From CAINDR01 sp964495615 (lineage in GTDB: Bacteria; Patescibacteriota; Patescibacteriia; Patescibacteriales; UBA12465), in assembly GCA_964495615.1 (NCBI GenBank), contig CAZBVX010000007.1:1-26762 (forward strand): a stretch of DNA of 26,762 bases. Direction: 5' to 3'. Numbering within the stretch: the first letter of the stretch is position 1; every line of letters begins with the position of its first letter. Below the pieces are notes generated by a model, which did no database searches, was not told the DNA's origin, and was given only the letters and a program-made list of their open reading frames with translations. The position numbers were made by a program, and so were the translations under genes. Below, piece by piece: positions 13,560 to 20,489 of this stretch.

Positions 13560-14282
13560 TTATTTTTTTGCTTTTTTGGGAGCAGCTTTTTTGACAACCG
13601 CTTTTTTTGGAGCAGCTGCTTTTTTGCTGGCAACTTTTTTGATCACTTTTTCAACTTTGGCAACCATTTTCTTGGCTGCTTTTTTTGGTTCAGCAATTGC
13701 TTCTTCAACTTCTTCCCCAATATTTTCTATGATTTCTTTGACGTCTTTTTTTACATCTTTGATGATTCCTTTTGGAGAATTATCGTTCAAAGCTTTCAAG
13801 ATTTTATCAAGCTTTTCGTTTAAGATATCAAATTGAGTATTGTCATTTGATTTGGTGCGGACAGGGCGTTCACTTCTCTTTTCGCTACCACCATCTGTTT
13901 TGCCAAAACATTCATCACAATAAACCGGTTTGCCAGAATTTGGTTTGAACGGAACCTCACAAGAACTACCACATTCAGAACAAGTTGCTCGGAACATTTT
14001 CTTTTCTTCAAAATTGGAATGATCATTGCGTGAACGACCAAAAGACGGACGTTCGTCGCGGCTCCTGAAAGAGCGAGATGATGACTCATCTTTTGCACCA
14101 AAACAATTGCTGCAATAAACCGGTTTGCCACTCATTGGTTTGAACGGAACTTCACAAGAACTACCGCATTCGGCACAAGTTGCCTTGTGCATTGTTGGAC
14201 GATCGGAACCATTGCGACCAAATCCACCACGGCTGCCAGAATCTCTGCGGCCGAAATTTCCACCACGTGTAAAATTTTTCAT
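13560..14282 (-). CDS. tandem CxxC zinc-ribbon protein with histone H1-like lysine tail
   Basis: A 240-aa protein with an unusual modular order. Residues 1-30 are Gly/Arg-rich (RGG-like). Residues 31-62 and 96-127 are two near-identical zinc ribbons: CAECGSSCEVPFKPxSGKPVYCxxCF, with Cys36/39/57/60 and Cys101/104/122/125 as the likely ligands plus an extra Cys43/Cys108. They are joined by an Arg/Ser-rich linker. Residues about 148-198 are helical and acidic (FDILNEKLDKILKALND...). Residues 198-240 are an Ala/Lys/Pro tail resembling histone H1. I recall single-ribbon versions in CPR and archaea. RNA or DNA binding is likely but the target is unknown. It is upstream of asnS (63-nt gap) and follows the cold-shock gene's terminator. 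Confidence 0.85.
   Translation of the reverse strand: MKNFTRGGNFGRRDSGSRGGFGRNGSDRPTMHKATCAECGSSCEVPFKPMSGKPVYCSNCFGAKDESSSRSFRSRDERPSFGRSRNDHSNFEEKKMFRATCSECGSSCEVPFKPNSGKPVYCDECFGKTDGGSEKRSERPVRTKSNDNTQFDILNEKLDKILKALNDNSPKGIIKDVKKDVKEIIENIGEEVEEAIAEPKKAAKKMVAKVEKVIKKVASKKAAAPKKAVVKKAAPKKAKK
13903..13997 (-). repeat. zinc-ribbon internal duplication, copy 2
   Basis: A 95-nt segment alignable without gaps to 14098-14192, encoding the second zinc ribbon. Differences are scattered, mostly in the first 20 nt and at synonymous positions, so the duplication is retained under selection and not brand new. Confidence 0.75.
14098..14192 (-). repeat. zinc-ribbon internal duplication, copy 1
   Basis: A 95-nt segment encoding the first zinc ribbon, the direct repeat of 13903-13997 and 195 nt apart in phase (65 codons). 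Confidence 0.75.
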
Positions 14283-14338
14283 AAATTATTTTAAATTATT
14301 ATCCTTCTAGTTTAGCTGTTTAATAGCAATTTAGCAAA

Positions 14339-14368
14339 TTAAAATCCCGCCAAGAGGCGGGATTTTAA
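14339..14368 (-). terminator. terminator of the cold-shock gene
   Basis: A stem of about 13 bp with core AAAATCCCGCC / GGCGGGATTTT (14341-14351, 14356-14366) and a 4-nt loop. On the minus strand it is followed by a T-rich stretch. It begins about 19 nt after the stop codon. Confidence 0.88.
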
Positions 14369-14386
14369 CTCTTTGAGACCGCAAGA

Positions 14387-14584
14387 TTAGATGCGGTGTA
14401 CGTTGATGGCGTTCATTCCTTTTGGAGACATTTCTGTTTCGAAAGAAAGAGTATCACCTTCACGTAATTCATTGAATTGGACGTCAACTAGAGAGTTGCT
14501 ATGAAAGAATAAATCCTTCTCCTGTCCTTCAATAGCGATGAAACCGAAACCTTTGTCGGTCAAAGCTTTAATAATACCAGTCAT
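14387..14584 (-). CDS. cold-shock domain protein
   Basis: A 65-aa single cold-shock (OB-fold) domain protein. RNP1 is KGFGFI (11-16) and RNP2 DLFFHS (24-29), with EGQEKD between, and a C-terminal SPKGMNAINVHRI as in other family members. It binds single-stranded RNA or DNA and melts secondary structure. The usual KWFN before RNP1 is KALT here, so one aromatic nucleic-acid-stacking residue is absent; I recall this form in CPR. It is monocistronic, with a strong promoter at 14672-14700, a leader of about 80 nt that is typical of cold-inducible mRNAs, and a terminator at 14339-14368. Cold induction itself is inferred. Confidence 0.94.
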   Translation of the reverse strand: MTGIIKALTDKGFGFIAIEGQEKDLFFHSNSLVDVQFNELREGDTLSFETEMSPKGMNAINVHRI

Positions 14585-14671
14585 AAAATTTTTAGACTTA
14601 GTTTGTAAGGTTGCAAGTGAATAAAGGTAATAAAGCTCGACGACTTTTTGGCACGATATTTTTGCTTAATC

Positions 14672-14700
14672 ATTCTAACACACAAAAATAAAAATGTCAA
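14672..14700 (-). promoter_or_regulatory. promoter of the cold-shock gene
   Basis: Consensus TTGACA (14695-14700), a 17-bp spacer and TAGAAT (14672-14677) with TGT just upstream. This is the closest match to a full consensus in the window. The start near 14665 gives a leader of about 80 nt. Confidence 0.75.
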
Positions 14701-14716
14701 TAAAAATTTTTTAGTC

Positions 14717-14998
14717 TTATTGAATATAGAAACTGTTTGGATCAGCATTGGCTGGGGTACGAAAAGACGGCTCTTCGTTAACCGGAATAATTGGCGCTTC
14801 TAATGACGGGACTTCTATTTCTGGAATAACTACTTCCGGAACAATTGTTTCCGGAGCAATACCCTCTTCCGGAATATTTTTTTCCGTCACCGGCACTGAA
14901 TTTTTTTGTGGGAAAAAAATAAAATAAATATTAAGCGCCAAAGTAACAGCGAGTAATAGAACGCAAATTGTTGAAATTAAAATAAAAATTTTTTTCAT
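14717..14998 (-). CDS. small membrane-anchored Pro/Glu-rich protein
   Basis: A 93-aa protein with a Lys-Lys start, one hydrophobic segment (about residues 4-29) and a Pro/Glu/Val/Ile-rich exterior (PETIVPEVVIPEIEVPSLEAP) with a loose repeat of PE(V/I)xxP, ending NADPNSFYIQ. It is a single-pass protein with an extracytoplasmic stalk; there is no lipobox. I do not recognise a family. It has its own extended -10 promoter (15027-15035) directly after the helicase terminator, and the cold-shock promoter begins just past its stop codon. Confidence 0.75.
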   Translation of the reverse strand: MKKIFILISTICVLLLAVTLALNIYFIFFPQKNSVPVTEKNIPEEGIAPETIVPEVVIPEIEVPSLEAPIIPVNEEPSFRTPANADPNSFYIQ

Positions 14999-15026
14999 AA
15001 AAAATAAATTGATTGTTTATTTATTT

Positions 15027-15035
15027 ATTATAACA
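15027..15035 (-). promoter_or_regulatory. extended -10 promoter of the 93-aa gene
   Basis: TGT followed by consensus TATAAT (-10 at 15027-15032) on the minus strand. The TG motif lies in the T-run of the preceding terminator. The -35 is weak and the leader is about 21 nt. Confidence 0.55.
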
Positions 15036-15062
15036 AAAAAGACTTCTAATAAGAAATCTTTT
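15035..15062 (-). terminator. terminator of the DEAD-box helicase gene
   Basis: An 11-bp stem between 15037-15047 and 15052-15062 with a 4-nt loop. One pair is G-U on minus-strand RNA but a C-A mismatch on the plus, which supports minus-strand use. A six-T run follows on the minus strand. Confidence 0.82.
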
Positions 15063-15071
15063 TCAAAAAAT

Positions 15072-16790
15072 TTATCTTCTTTTTTTTCCTCTTCTTTCTT
15101 CATTCCGACGATTAAATGATCGGCCAGTGGGTTTTTTAACAAAAACACGGCTCGTGCGATCAATATCTCCCTCATCGGCAAAACTAGTTTCAAAAGCTTT
15201 GTTGTCGTAAAGAATAGAATCAAAACTATCAATCACTACACTTCTCTTTTTTCGATCAATGCCAAAAATTGTGAATGAGTCAGCTAATTTTATTTTACCA
15301 ATCGCTGCTCCTTTTAATTCTGAAAGGCTATTGACCATTGCGAACAAGGTCTTCACATTGAAACCATCTTTTTTTCCCAAGCCTAAACGAATATTAACAA
15401 ATTCTTCATCCGGCAAGCGATCTTTTTTTATTTTGTCTTCGCGGCCATCGCTATATTGATTTGCTGAAACAATTTCCAAATCTTGGTTGTTTTTATAAAG
15501 ATTAATAAAATGATTAAATTCTACAAAAATGAAACGATTCAATAATTCTTGACGCGAAAGGTCTTTCAGTTCTTTTTCAAATACCGGCAAAAATTGGGCT
15601 AATTCTTTTTCGTCAACTTCAGTTTCTTTGATTTTGTCTACCAAATGAAAAAGTTGTTTGGCACAAATTTCTTTTCCGGTCGGTACGGTTTTGGCTTGAA
15701 AATTTTTAGCAACTTTTTTTTCTAATTCGTGAATTTTTTTTAATTCTCGAACCGTGACAATCGACAAGGAAATTCCTTTTTTTTGTGCTCGACCGGTTCT
15801 GCCACTGCGATGAAGATAAACCTCATTAGCATCTGGAAGATTATAATTGATCACGTGAGTGAGATCATTAACATCAATTCCGCGAGCAGCCACATCGGTG
15901 GCAACTAGCAGTTGGATTTTTCGATTACGAAAGCGATCCATGATAATGGTGCGCATATCCTGAGAAATATCGCCGTGCAAGGCTTCAGTTGAATAACGAT
16001 CTTCTTTTAAGCGATCAGCGATCTCCTTGGTTTCGTTTCTGGTACGACAAAATAAAATACCATAAATATCTGGCTCGGAATCAACAATGCGACGCAAAGC
16101 TTCATATTTTTGTCCAGGCTTTACAAGATAATATTGATGTTCAACCTGATCAGCGCCGATATTTTTTTTACCAATACTAATTTCTTCCGGAGAAGACATG
16201 TATTTTTTGGCAATATTGCGAATGACTGGGGACATGGTCGCAGAAAACAAAAGAACCTGCTTCTCTTCCGGAGTTTCACTTAAAATTTTATCCAAGTCAT
16301 CCTTGAATCCCAAATCCAACATTTCATCAGCCTCATCAAGAACCACAAAGTTAATAGTTTGCAACTTGAGCACTTTGCGCTTAATCAAATCCAAAACTCG
16401 ACCAGGAGTTCCAACAACAATCTTTGCTCCGGAACGAATTTCACGAATTTGTGAATCAATACGAACCCCGCCATAAACCGCAACGGTTTTGACGTCTTCC
16501 AAATGTTTGGAAAAATTTAGCATCTCTTTATTGATCTGCAAACAAAGCTCTCTGGTTGGACACAAAATAATTGCCTGAACCTCTTTTTCTTTTTTTAATT
16601 TATTCAAAATTGGCAAACCAAAAGCAGCGGTCTTCCCTGTTCCAGTTTGGGCCAAACCGATTAAATCACGATTATTTTTGAGAATGAAAGGAATCGCCTG
16701 TTCTTGAATCGGGGTGGCTTCCTGATAGCCAAATTCGGCTAAACTTTTTAAAATTTGAGTATTTAAACCCAGCTCCTTGAATTTTTTCAT
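15072..16790 (-). CDS. DEAD-box RNA helicase with DbpA-type RNA-binding domain
   Basis: A 572-aa ATP-dependent RNA helicase of the DeaD/CsdA-DbpA group. Motifs are the Q motif near GYQEATPIQ (21-29), AQTGTGKT (47-54), PTREL (78-82), TPGR (128-131), DEAD (152-155), SAT (183-185), ARGID (302-306) and HRSGRTGR (327-334). Residues about 462-535 (FVNIRLGLGKKDGFNVKTL, AAIGKIKLADSFTIFGID) form the RRM-like DbpA RNA-binding domain. The tail from 550 is Arg/Lys-rich. Such helicases act in ribosome assembly, RNA decay and cold adaptation. The gene is monocistronic with a leader of about 82 nt. No Shine-Dalgarno is visible; a perfect AGAAATTTCT palindrome abuts the start codon. deaD or dbpA would be a reasonable name, but I cannot choose between them. 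Confidence 0.95.
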   Translation of the reverse strand: MKKFKELGLNTQILKSLAEFGYQEATPIQEQAIPFILKNNRDLIGLAQTGTGKTAAFGLPILNKLKKEKEVQAIILCPTRELCLQINKEMLNFSKHLEDVKTVAVYGGVRIDSQIREIRSGAKIVVGTPGRVLDLIKRKVLKLQTINFVVLDEADEMLDLGFKDDLDKILSETPEEKQVLLFSATMSPVIRNIAKKYMSSPEEISIGKKNIGADQVEHQYYLVKPGQKYEALRRIVDSEPDIYGILFCRTRNETKEIADRLKEDRYSTEALHGDISQDMRTIIMDRFRNRKIQLLVATDVAARGIDVNDLTHVINYNLPDANEVYLHRSGRTGRAQKKGISLSIVTVRELKKIHELEKKVAKNFQAKTVPTGKEICAKQLFHLVDKIKETEVDEKELAQFLPVFEKELKDLSRQELLNRFIFVEFNHFINLYKNNQDLEIVSANQYSDGREDKIKKDRLPDEEFVNIRLGLGKKDGFNVKTLFAMVNSLSELKGAAIGKIKLADSFTIFGIDRKKRSVVIDSFDSILYDNKAFETSFADEGDIDRTSRVFVKKPTGRSFNRRNEERRGKKRR

Positions 16791-16823
16791 AGAAATTTCT
16801 TAGCTAATATTAATTAAATTAGC
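16791..16823 (-). other. structured leader next to the helicase start codon
   Basis: The palindrome AGAAATTTCT (16791-16800) touches the ATG, and GCTAAT (16803-16808) pairs with ATTAGC (16818-16823). AT-rich stems close to the start could make translation temperature-sensitive; this is a hypothesis. Confidence 0.35.
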
Positions 16824-16878
16824 CCCATAATCTGAAATACCTACCCTGTAAATATTCAAACCTTGAAGCTGCCGATAA

Positions 16879-16907
16879 ATAATAACATATAATTTTATTT
16901 TTGTAAA
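16879..16907 (-). promoter_or_regulatory. promoter of the DEAD-box helicase gene
   Basis: TTTACA (16902-16907), a 17-bp spacer and TATTAT (16879-16884) with TGT upstream of the -10, minus strand. The start near 16872 leaves a leader of about 82 nt. Confidence 0.6.
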
Positions 16908-16916
16908 TCGTCAGCC

Positions 16917-16947
16917 TTAAAAAACAAAAAAGCATCAAATTGATGCA
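16917..16947 (-). terminator. terminator of the YtxH-like gene
   Basis: GCATCA / TGATGC stem (16932-16946, loop AAT), extended by A-T pairs, followed on the minus strand by T-rich sequence (16917-16931). It lies about 28 nt after the stop codon. Confidence 0.78.
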
Positions 16948-16974
16948 TTTTTGTGTACAGCTTTTTTTGGAAAT

Positions 16975-17406
16975 TTATTTTTTGGCAAGCTTCTTTTTGA
17001 CCACTGGTTTAACAACTTTTTTAGTGGTCGGTTTTTTTGCTACTTGTTTTTTAACTGTTTTTTTTGCTGGTGCAATAGCTGAACTGATAATCTTCCAGTG
17101 TTTTTTTAGGTCTTGCGCCAAAGCTTGGACTTCTGCCGGGGCAGTAGCCTTTCCTTTTTCGTATTTGGCGGCTACCGTGTCGATAATTTGATGATAGACC
17201 GGTTCACCAACTTCACGAGCATTTTCTAATTTTTCAACGACATCGCCTTTCATTTTGATTGCCCAAGATTTTACGGCTTTTTGATTTTTTTTACCATTTG
17301 GTCCAAGAAAAAAATAAGCTGCTGCTGCCAAGCCGGCCACTCCGGCAGTAACGGCAGCGGTTTGTGCTCCCTTGGAAGCTCCCTTTTTTGTTGTTTGTTT
17401 TTTCAT
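16975..17406 (-). CDS. YtxH-like membrane protein with lysine-rich tail
   Basis: A 143-aa protein. A basic start (MKKQTTKKGASKG) is followed by one Ala/Gly/Val hydrophobic segment (about 15-34, TAAVTAGVAGLAAAAYFFLG) and PNGKKNQKAVKSWAIKMKGDVVEKLENA, the layout of YtxH/gas-vesicle-accessory-like small proteins. A helical middle (65-112) leads to a Lys/Val/Pro tail (113-143) that resembles the tail of the double zinc-ribbon protein. The tail should face the cytoplasm and could bind nucleic acid; that is inference. It is monocistronic, with an extended -10 promoter at 17456-17484 and a terminator at 16917-16947. Confidence 0.78.
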   Translation of the reverse strand: MKKQTTKKGASKGAQTAAVTAGVAGLAAAAYFFLGPNGKKNQKAVKSWAIKMKGDVVEKLENAREVGEPVYHQIIDTVAAKYEKGKATAPAEVQALAQDLKKHWKIISSAIAPAKKTVKKQVAKKPTTKKVVKPVVKKKLAKK

Positions 17407-17455
17407 ATTTTTATAATAAATGATTGAATTTTTTAAATAAAAAACTCTTAACTTA

Positions 17456-17484
17456 ATTATAGCACCAAAATAACTTTTTGTTTA
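17456..17484 (-). promoter_or_regulatory. promoter of the YtxH-like gene
   Basis: TAAACA (17479-17484), a 17-bp spacer and consensus TATAAT (17456-17461) preceded by TGC, minus strand. The leader is about 43 nt. Confidence 0.65.
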
Positions 17485-17509
17485 CAAAAATTAGCAAAAA
17501 GTTATCAAC

Positions 17510-17537
17510 TTGCACTTTTGGGAAATAAAGGTAATAT
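17510..17537 (+). promoter_or_regulatory. promoter candidate of the second beta-CASP gene
   Basis: TTGCAC (17510-17515), a 16-bp spacer and TAATAT (17532-17537), plus strand. The match is moderate. A GGGAG ribosome-binding site (17593-17597) precedes the ATG at 17602 by 4 nt. Confidence 0.4.
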
Positions 17538-17601
17538 AAAAATATATAGACTAGATCTTTTAAAAATAAATAACATTAATATTCACTAAATTGGGAGAAG
17601 A

Positions 17602-19143
17602 ATGGAAACAACAATTAAGTTTCTAGGCGGGACTGCCGGAAAATTAACTGGCTCCTGCTATTTATTGACCACTTGCATCAATAAAAAAATTACTAAAATA
17701 GTAATTGATGTTGGTTTAATTCAAGGTGATTTCAAAAAAACCTTGGAACAAAACAAAGAAATCCTCAATCACCTAAATCCGTCCGAGGTGGATTTCATTT
17801 GTTTGACACATGGCCACATTGATCATGTTGGCAGGCTACCATTTTTTATTAAAAATGGTTTCAAAGGAAAAGTAGTTTGTACGAACAGCACTTTAGACCT
17901 TCTAGGCGTTATGCTAGAAGACAGTGCAAAAATACAAAAAAACGAAATTGATTATCTTAATAAAATGGAATTAAAGCTCCTAAAAAAAGATTTTCCAAAA
18001 AAAGATAATCCAAGCGGTCGCTCAACCAAAGGCAATCGAGGAAGCAAAGATAGATTTCAGAAAGAAGCTCACGAAAAACCAAAACTATCTAGCGCTTTAT
18101 ACGACATCAACGACGTAAAAAGCACGATGAACTTAATTGAAGAAGGCTTTGATTATAATAAGTGGATCAAATTAACTGACAATATTAAGTTAAAATTTTA
18201 TCCTTCCGGCCACGTTATTGGCGGCGCTATTATTGTCATTAAAGTGAGTGAGAAAAAAACCAACAAATTTTTCTGCTTTACCGGAGATCTCGGTAGAAAA
18301 GATGGAATTATTCTTCCACCACCAGAAATAGTTAAGGAGCCAATCGATTATTTGATTGTCGAATCTACTTATGGCGGCAAAGTTCACCCTGAAAGAGATA
18401 GTGAAATTAAAAAATTACTATCCCTAATTATTGAAAGTGTTAAAAAACACAAAAAAATTATTATTCCTTCTTTCGCTTTAGAGCGTTCCCAGGAAATAAT
18501 TTATCTCCTTTCTTACTATATGCAACAAGGAGATATTCCCAAAATCCCAATTTATCTTGATTCCCCACTGGCTCTAAAAATCACCGAGGTTTTTGCCAGA
18601 GGTTGGAAAAAAGGAATGTTTTCTGATCAAGAAAAATTGGATTTTAATCCATTTTATCCTCAGGAAAATGAATTTTTCAAATTAATTCTAGAAAGGAAGG
18701 CTTCAGACGAACTAATGACTTGGCCTGGAAATTACATCGTCATTGCTGGTTCAGGTATGTGTGATGCCGGCCGAATAAGAGGATATTTGAGAAACAACCT
18801 TTCCAAGTCCAGCACTAATGTTTTTTTGGTCGGCTACATGTCTGAAAAAACCTTAGGCGGTCGTCTCAAAAGAGGCGATAAAATTGTTAAAATGAATAAA
18901 GAAGAGATAGAAGTAAAAGCAAAAATTATTTCTTTTAATTCATTTTCTGCTCATGCTGACGGAGTTTTTATTCTGGAATATACTGATGAGGTGCTTAAAA
19001 AAAATCCTCACCACAAAATAAAAAAAGTTTTTGTTGTCCACGGCGAAGAACATAGTGCCGCGGCCCTAAAAATCGATTTTGAAAAAATAATTCCAAAAAA
19101 GAAAATAAAAATACCGGAAATTAACGAAGAATATTCAATTTAA
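17602..19143 (+). CDS. beta-CASP metallo-beta-lactamase ribonuclease (second copy, with basic insert)
   Basis: A 513-aa paralogue of the protein at 3991-5355. The metal ligands are HGHIDH (His70, His72, Asp74, His75), His204 (PSGHVIGGA) and Asp229 (TGDLG); the beta-CASP motifs are Glu254 (ESTYGG), His451 (SAHAD) and His480 (VVHGE), so it should be active on RNA. It differs by a Lys/Arg/Ser-rich insert at about residues 120-165 (LKKDFPKKDNPSGRSTKGNR), absent from the other copy and located before motif 3, which may bind RNA or a partner. It is monocistronic, flanked by the YtxH-like gene (divergent) and ackA (convergent). It has a GGGAG ribosome-binding site, which is rare in this window. The substrate is not known. 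Confidence 0.93.
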   Translation: METTIKFLGGTAGKLTGSCYLLTTCINKKITKIVIDVGLIQGDFKKTLEQNKEILNHLNPSEVDFICLTHGHIDHVGRLPFFIKNGFKGKVVCTNSTLDLLGVMLEDSAKIQKNEIDYLNKMELKLLKKDFPKKDNPSGRSTKGNRGSKDRFQKEAHEKPKLSSALYDINDVKSTMNLIEEGFDYNKWIKLTDNIKLKFYPSGHVIGGAIIVIKVSEKKTNKFFCFTGDLGRKDGIILPPPEIVKEPIDYLIVESTYGGKVHPERDSEIKKLLSLIIESVKKHKKIIIPSFALERSQEIIYLLSYYMQQGDIPKIPIYLDSPLALKITEVFARGWKKGMFSDQEKLDFNPFYPQENEFFKLILERKASDELMTWPGNYIVIAGSGMCDAGRIRGYLRNNLSKSSTNVFLVGYMSEKTLGGRLKRGDKIVKMNKEEIEVKAKIISFNSFSAHADGVFILEYTDEVLKKNPHHKIKKVFVVHGEEHSAAALKIDFEKIIPKKKIKIPEINEEYSI

Positions 19144-19148
19144 AAACC

Positions 19149-19187
19149 AAAAGCTGTCCCCTGGGAGACAGCTTTTTATTTTTTTCT
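19149..19187. terminator. terminator between the second beta-CASP gene and ackA
   Basis: A 10-bp perfect stem, AAAAGCTGTC / GACAGCTTTT, with an 8-nt loop (19159-19166) and a long T-rich run to 19187. The strong run is on the plus strand; it is weaker for the minus strand. Confidence 0.9.
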
Positions 19188-19197
19188 TATTGATGAT

Positions 19198-20370
19198 TTA
19201 TAAGGAATAAGTGATCTTGGCAATTTCTTCCATTTCATCGGTTTTTACGACCAATATTTTTACTTTCGATCCTGGAAGACTCAATTCAACCTCTTCGCCA
19301 CTGGAAGCATTATTTAATTCTCGATTAAGTTCAATTCCTAAAAATTCCAAATTTTGGCAAATTCTCTCTCGCATAATAAAAGATCTTTCACTAACTGTAC
19401 CGGCTAAAATCAAGAGATCTATTCCGCCCAACTCTGCGGCTGCGCGGCCAATATGCTGTTTGATGCGATTAGCATAAGTATTCAAGGCTAGAGATGCATC
19501 TTGATCACCGTTTTTTTCAAATTCAATCAGTTCTCTAATGTCACCACTGGTTCCGGAGAGGCCCAATAAACCACATTCATTGTTAAAATAGTGCTCCAAA
19601 TCTTTGAAATTTTTGTTAAGCTTTTCGGCCAAATAAAGCACTGCTCCTGGATCAATATCACCCACTCTGGAAGCCATAACTAGCCCTTCTAGCGGTGTAA
19701 AACCCATCGAGGTATCAAAGCTCAAGCCATTTTTGACCGCCGTCACACTGCCGCCACCGCCCAAATGGCAAACCACCACCTTTTCTGGCAAACCTCCCAA
19801 GGTTTTGGCCGCCTTGGAAACAACCGACTGAACAGAAATACCATGATAACCAAAACGACGCAGGCCAAATTCGCGACTGTGTTTGATTGGGATGGCATAA
19901 TATTTGCAAAGATCAGAAATAGTGGCATGAAAAGCACTATCGGAAACCCCGGCAATTTTTATTTCTTCTCCTAAAAATTTCTTGATGCTTTTGACTTCCG
20001 CCAAAGCTGGACCGAGGTGCAAAGGAACCTTTTGAACTGCCTGTTCAGCCATTTTGAGATATTCTTCATCAATCAAGCGATTGGTTAAGAAATATTCACC
20101 TGGAGCCACAATGCGCACCCCCACAATATTAATTTCCTCCTTGGAAGAAATAATGCCGTTATTGATTAAGGAGTCGATAACCACGCCCACTGCGCCTTGA
20201 TAATCTTTTGGGCTAATTATCTTTTTTTCTTTGCCTTTTTCGCTAATTTCGGTGACAATCGGCAGATTGTCTTCAATTTCAAAATGGGCGGTAAAAACTT
20301 TTTGGTTGTCTTCATAGAAAGCATACTTCTTTGAAGCACTACCGGTGTTCACAATTAGATATTTTTTCAT
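19198..20370 (-). CDS. ackA: acetate kinase, divergent
   Basis: A 390-aa ASKHA-fold kinase that makes ATP from acetyl phosphate, the last step of acetate fermentation. Catalytic residues known from Methanosarcina acetate kinase are retained: Asn8 (VNTGSAS), Arg86 (GVRIVAPG), Asp144 (VSDSAFHAT), His176 (RRFGYHG), Arg235 (SRVGDIDPG) and Glu379 (KTDEMEE). DTSMGFTPLEGL (219-230) is near-canonical. Departures from canonical enzymes are HLGGGGS for HLGNGAS, RIVAPGEYF for RVVHGGxxF, and AGTVSERS (323-330) where GGIGENS is normal. It could be a diverged acetate kinase or a related short-chain acyl kinase. There is no phosphotransacetylase gene beside it in this window. It is monocistronic with an extended -10 promoter at 20399-20407. 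Confidence 0.9.
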   Translation of the reverse strand: MKKYLIVNTGSASKKYAFYEDNQKVFTAHFEIEDNLPIVTEISEKGKEKKIISPKDYQGAVGVVIDSLINNGIISSKEEINIVGVRIVAPGEYFLTNRLIDEEYLKMAEQAVQKVPLHLGPALAEVKSIKKFLGEEIKIAGVSDSAFHATISDLCKYYAIPIKHSREFGLRRFGYHGISVQSVVSKAAKTLGGLPEKVVVCHLGGGGSVTAVKNGLSFDTSMGFTPLEGLVMASRVGDIDPGAVLYLAEKLNKNFKDLEHYFNNECGLLGLSGTSGDIRELIEFEKNGDQDASLALNTYANRIKQHIGRAAAELGGIDLLILAGTVSERSFIMRERICQNLEFLGIELNRELNNASSGEEVELSLPGSKVKILVVKTDEMEEIAKITYSL

Positions 20371-20398
20371 ATTTTTATTTTTTTACAATAACTTATTT

Positions 20399-20407
20399 AT
20401 TATAGCA
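20399..20407 (-). promoter_or_regulatory. extended -10 promoter of ackA
   Basis: TGC followed by consensus TATAAT (-10 at 20399-20404), minus strand, without a recognisable -35. The leader is about 22 nt. Confidence 0.6.
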
Positions 20408-20435
20408 TAAAGCTTGATTAAATAATACTTGTACA

Positions 20436-20468
20436 AAGAAAAAGACCGTCAGATAAACTGAGCGGTCT
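20436..20468 (-). terminator. terminator of the 166-aa gene
   Basis: A stem of 10 pairs (AGACCG-TCAG with CTGA-CGGTCT) with one bulged G (20462) and a 5-nt loop, followed on the minus strand by TTTTTCTTTG. It lies about 21 nt after the stop codon. Confidence 0.82.
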
Positions 20469-20489
20469 AGCGGGAAAGCGGAAAATTTG

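Noticed and set aside
13527..13836. Two long plus-strand frames encoding Phe/Ala-rich hydrophobic peptides
   Set aside because: They are the antisense of the AAA/GCA-rich codons of the lysine-rich tail of the zinc-ribbon gene.
16940..17191. Plus-strand frame of 83 residues over the YtxH-like gene
   Set aside because: It is a reverse reading of Lys/Ala codons, with no start signals of its own.
17490..17515. TTATCAAC-like strings resembling DnaA boxes near 17501-17509
   Set aside because: Single imperfect matches with no cluster, no dnaA or dnaN gene and no AT-rich unwinding pattern beyond the general background.
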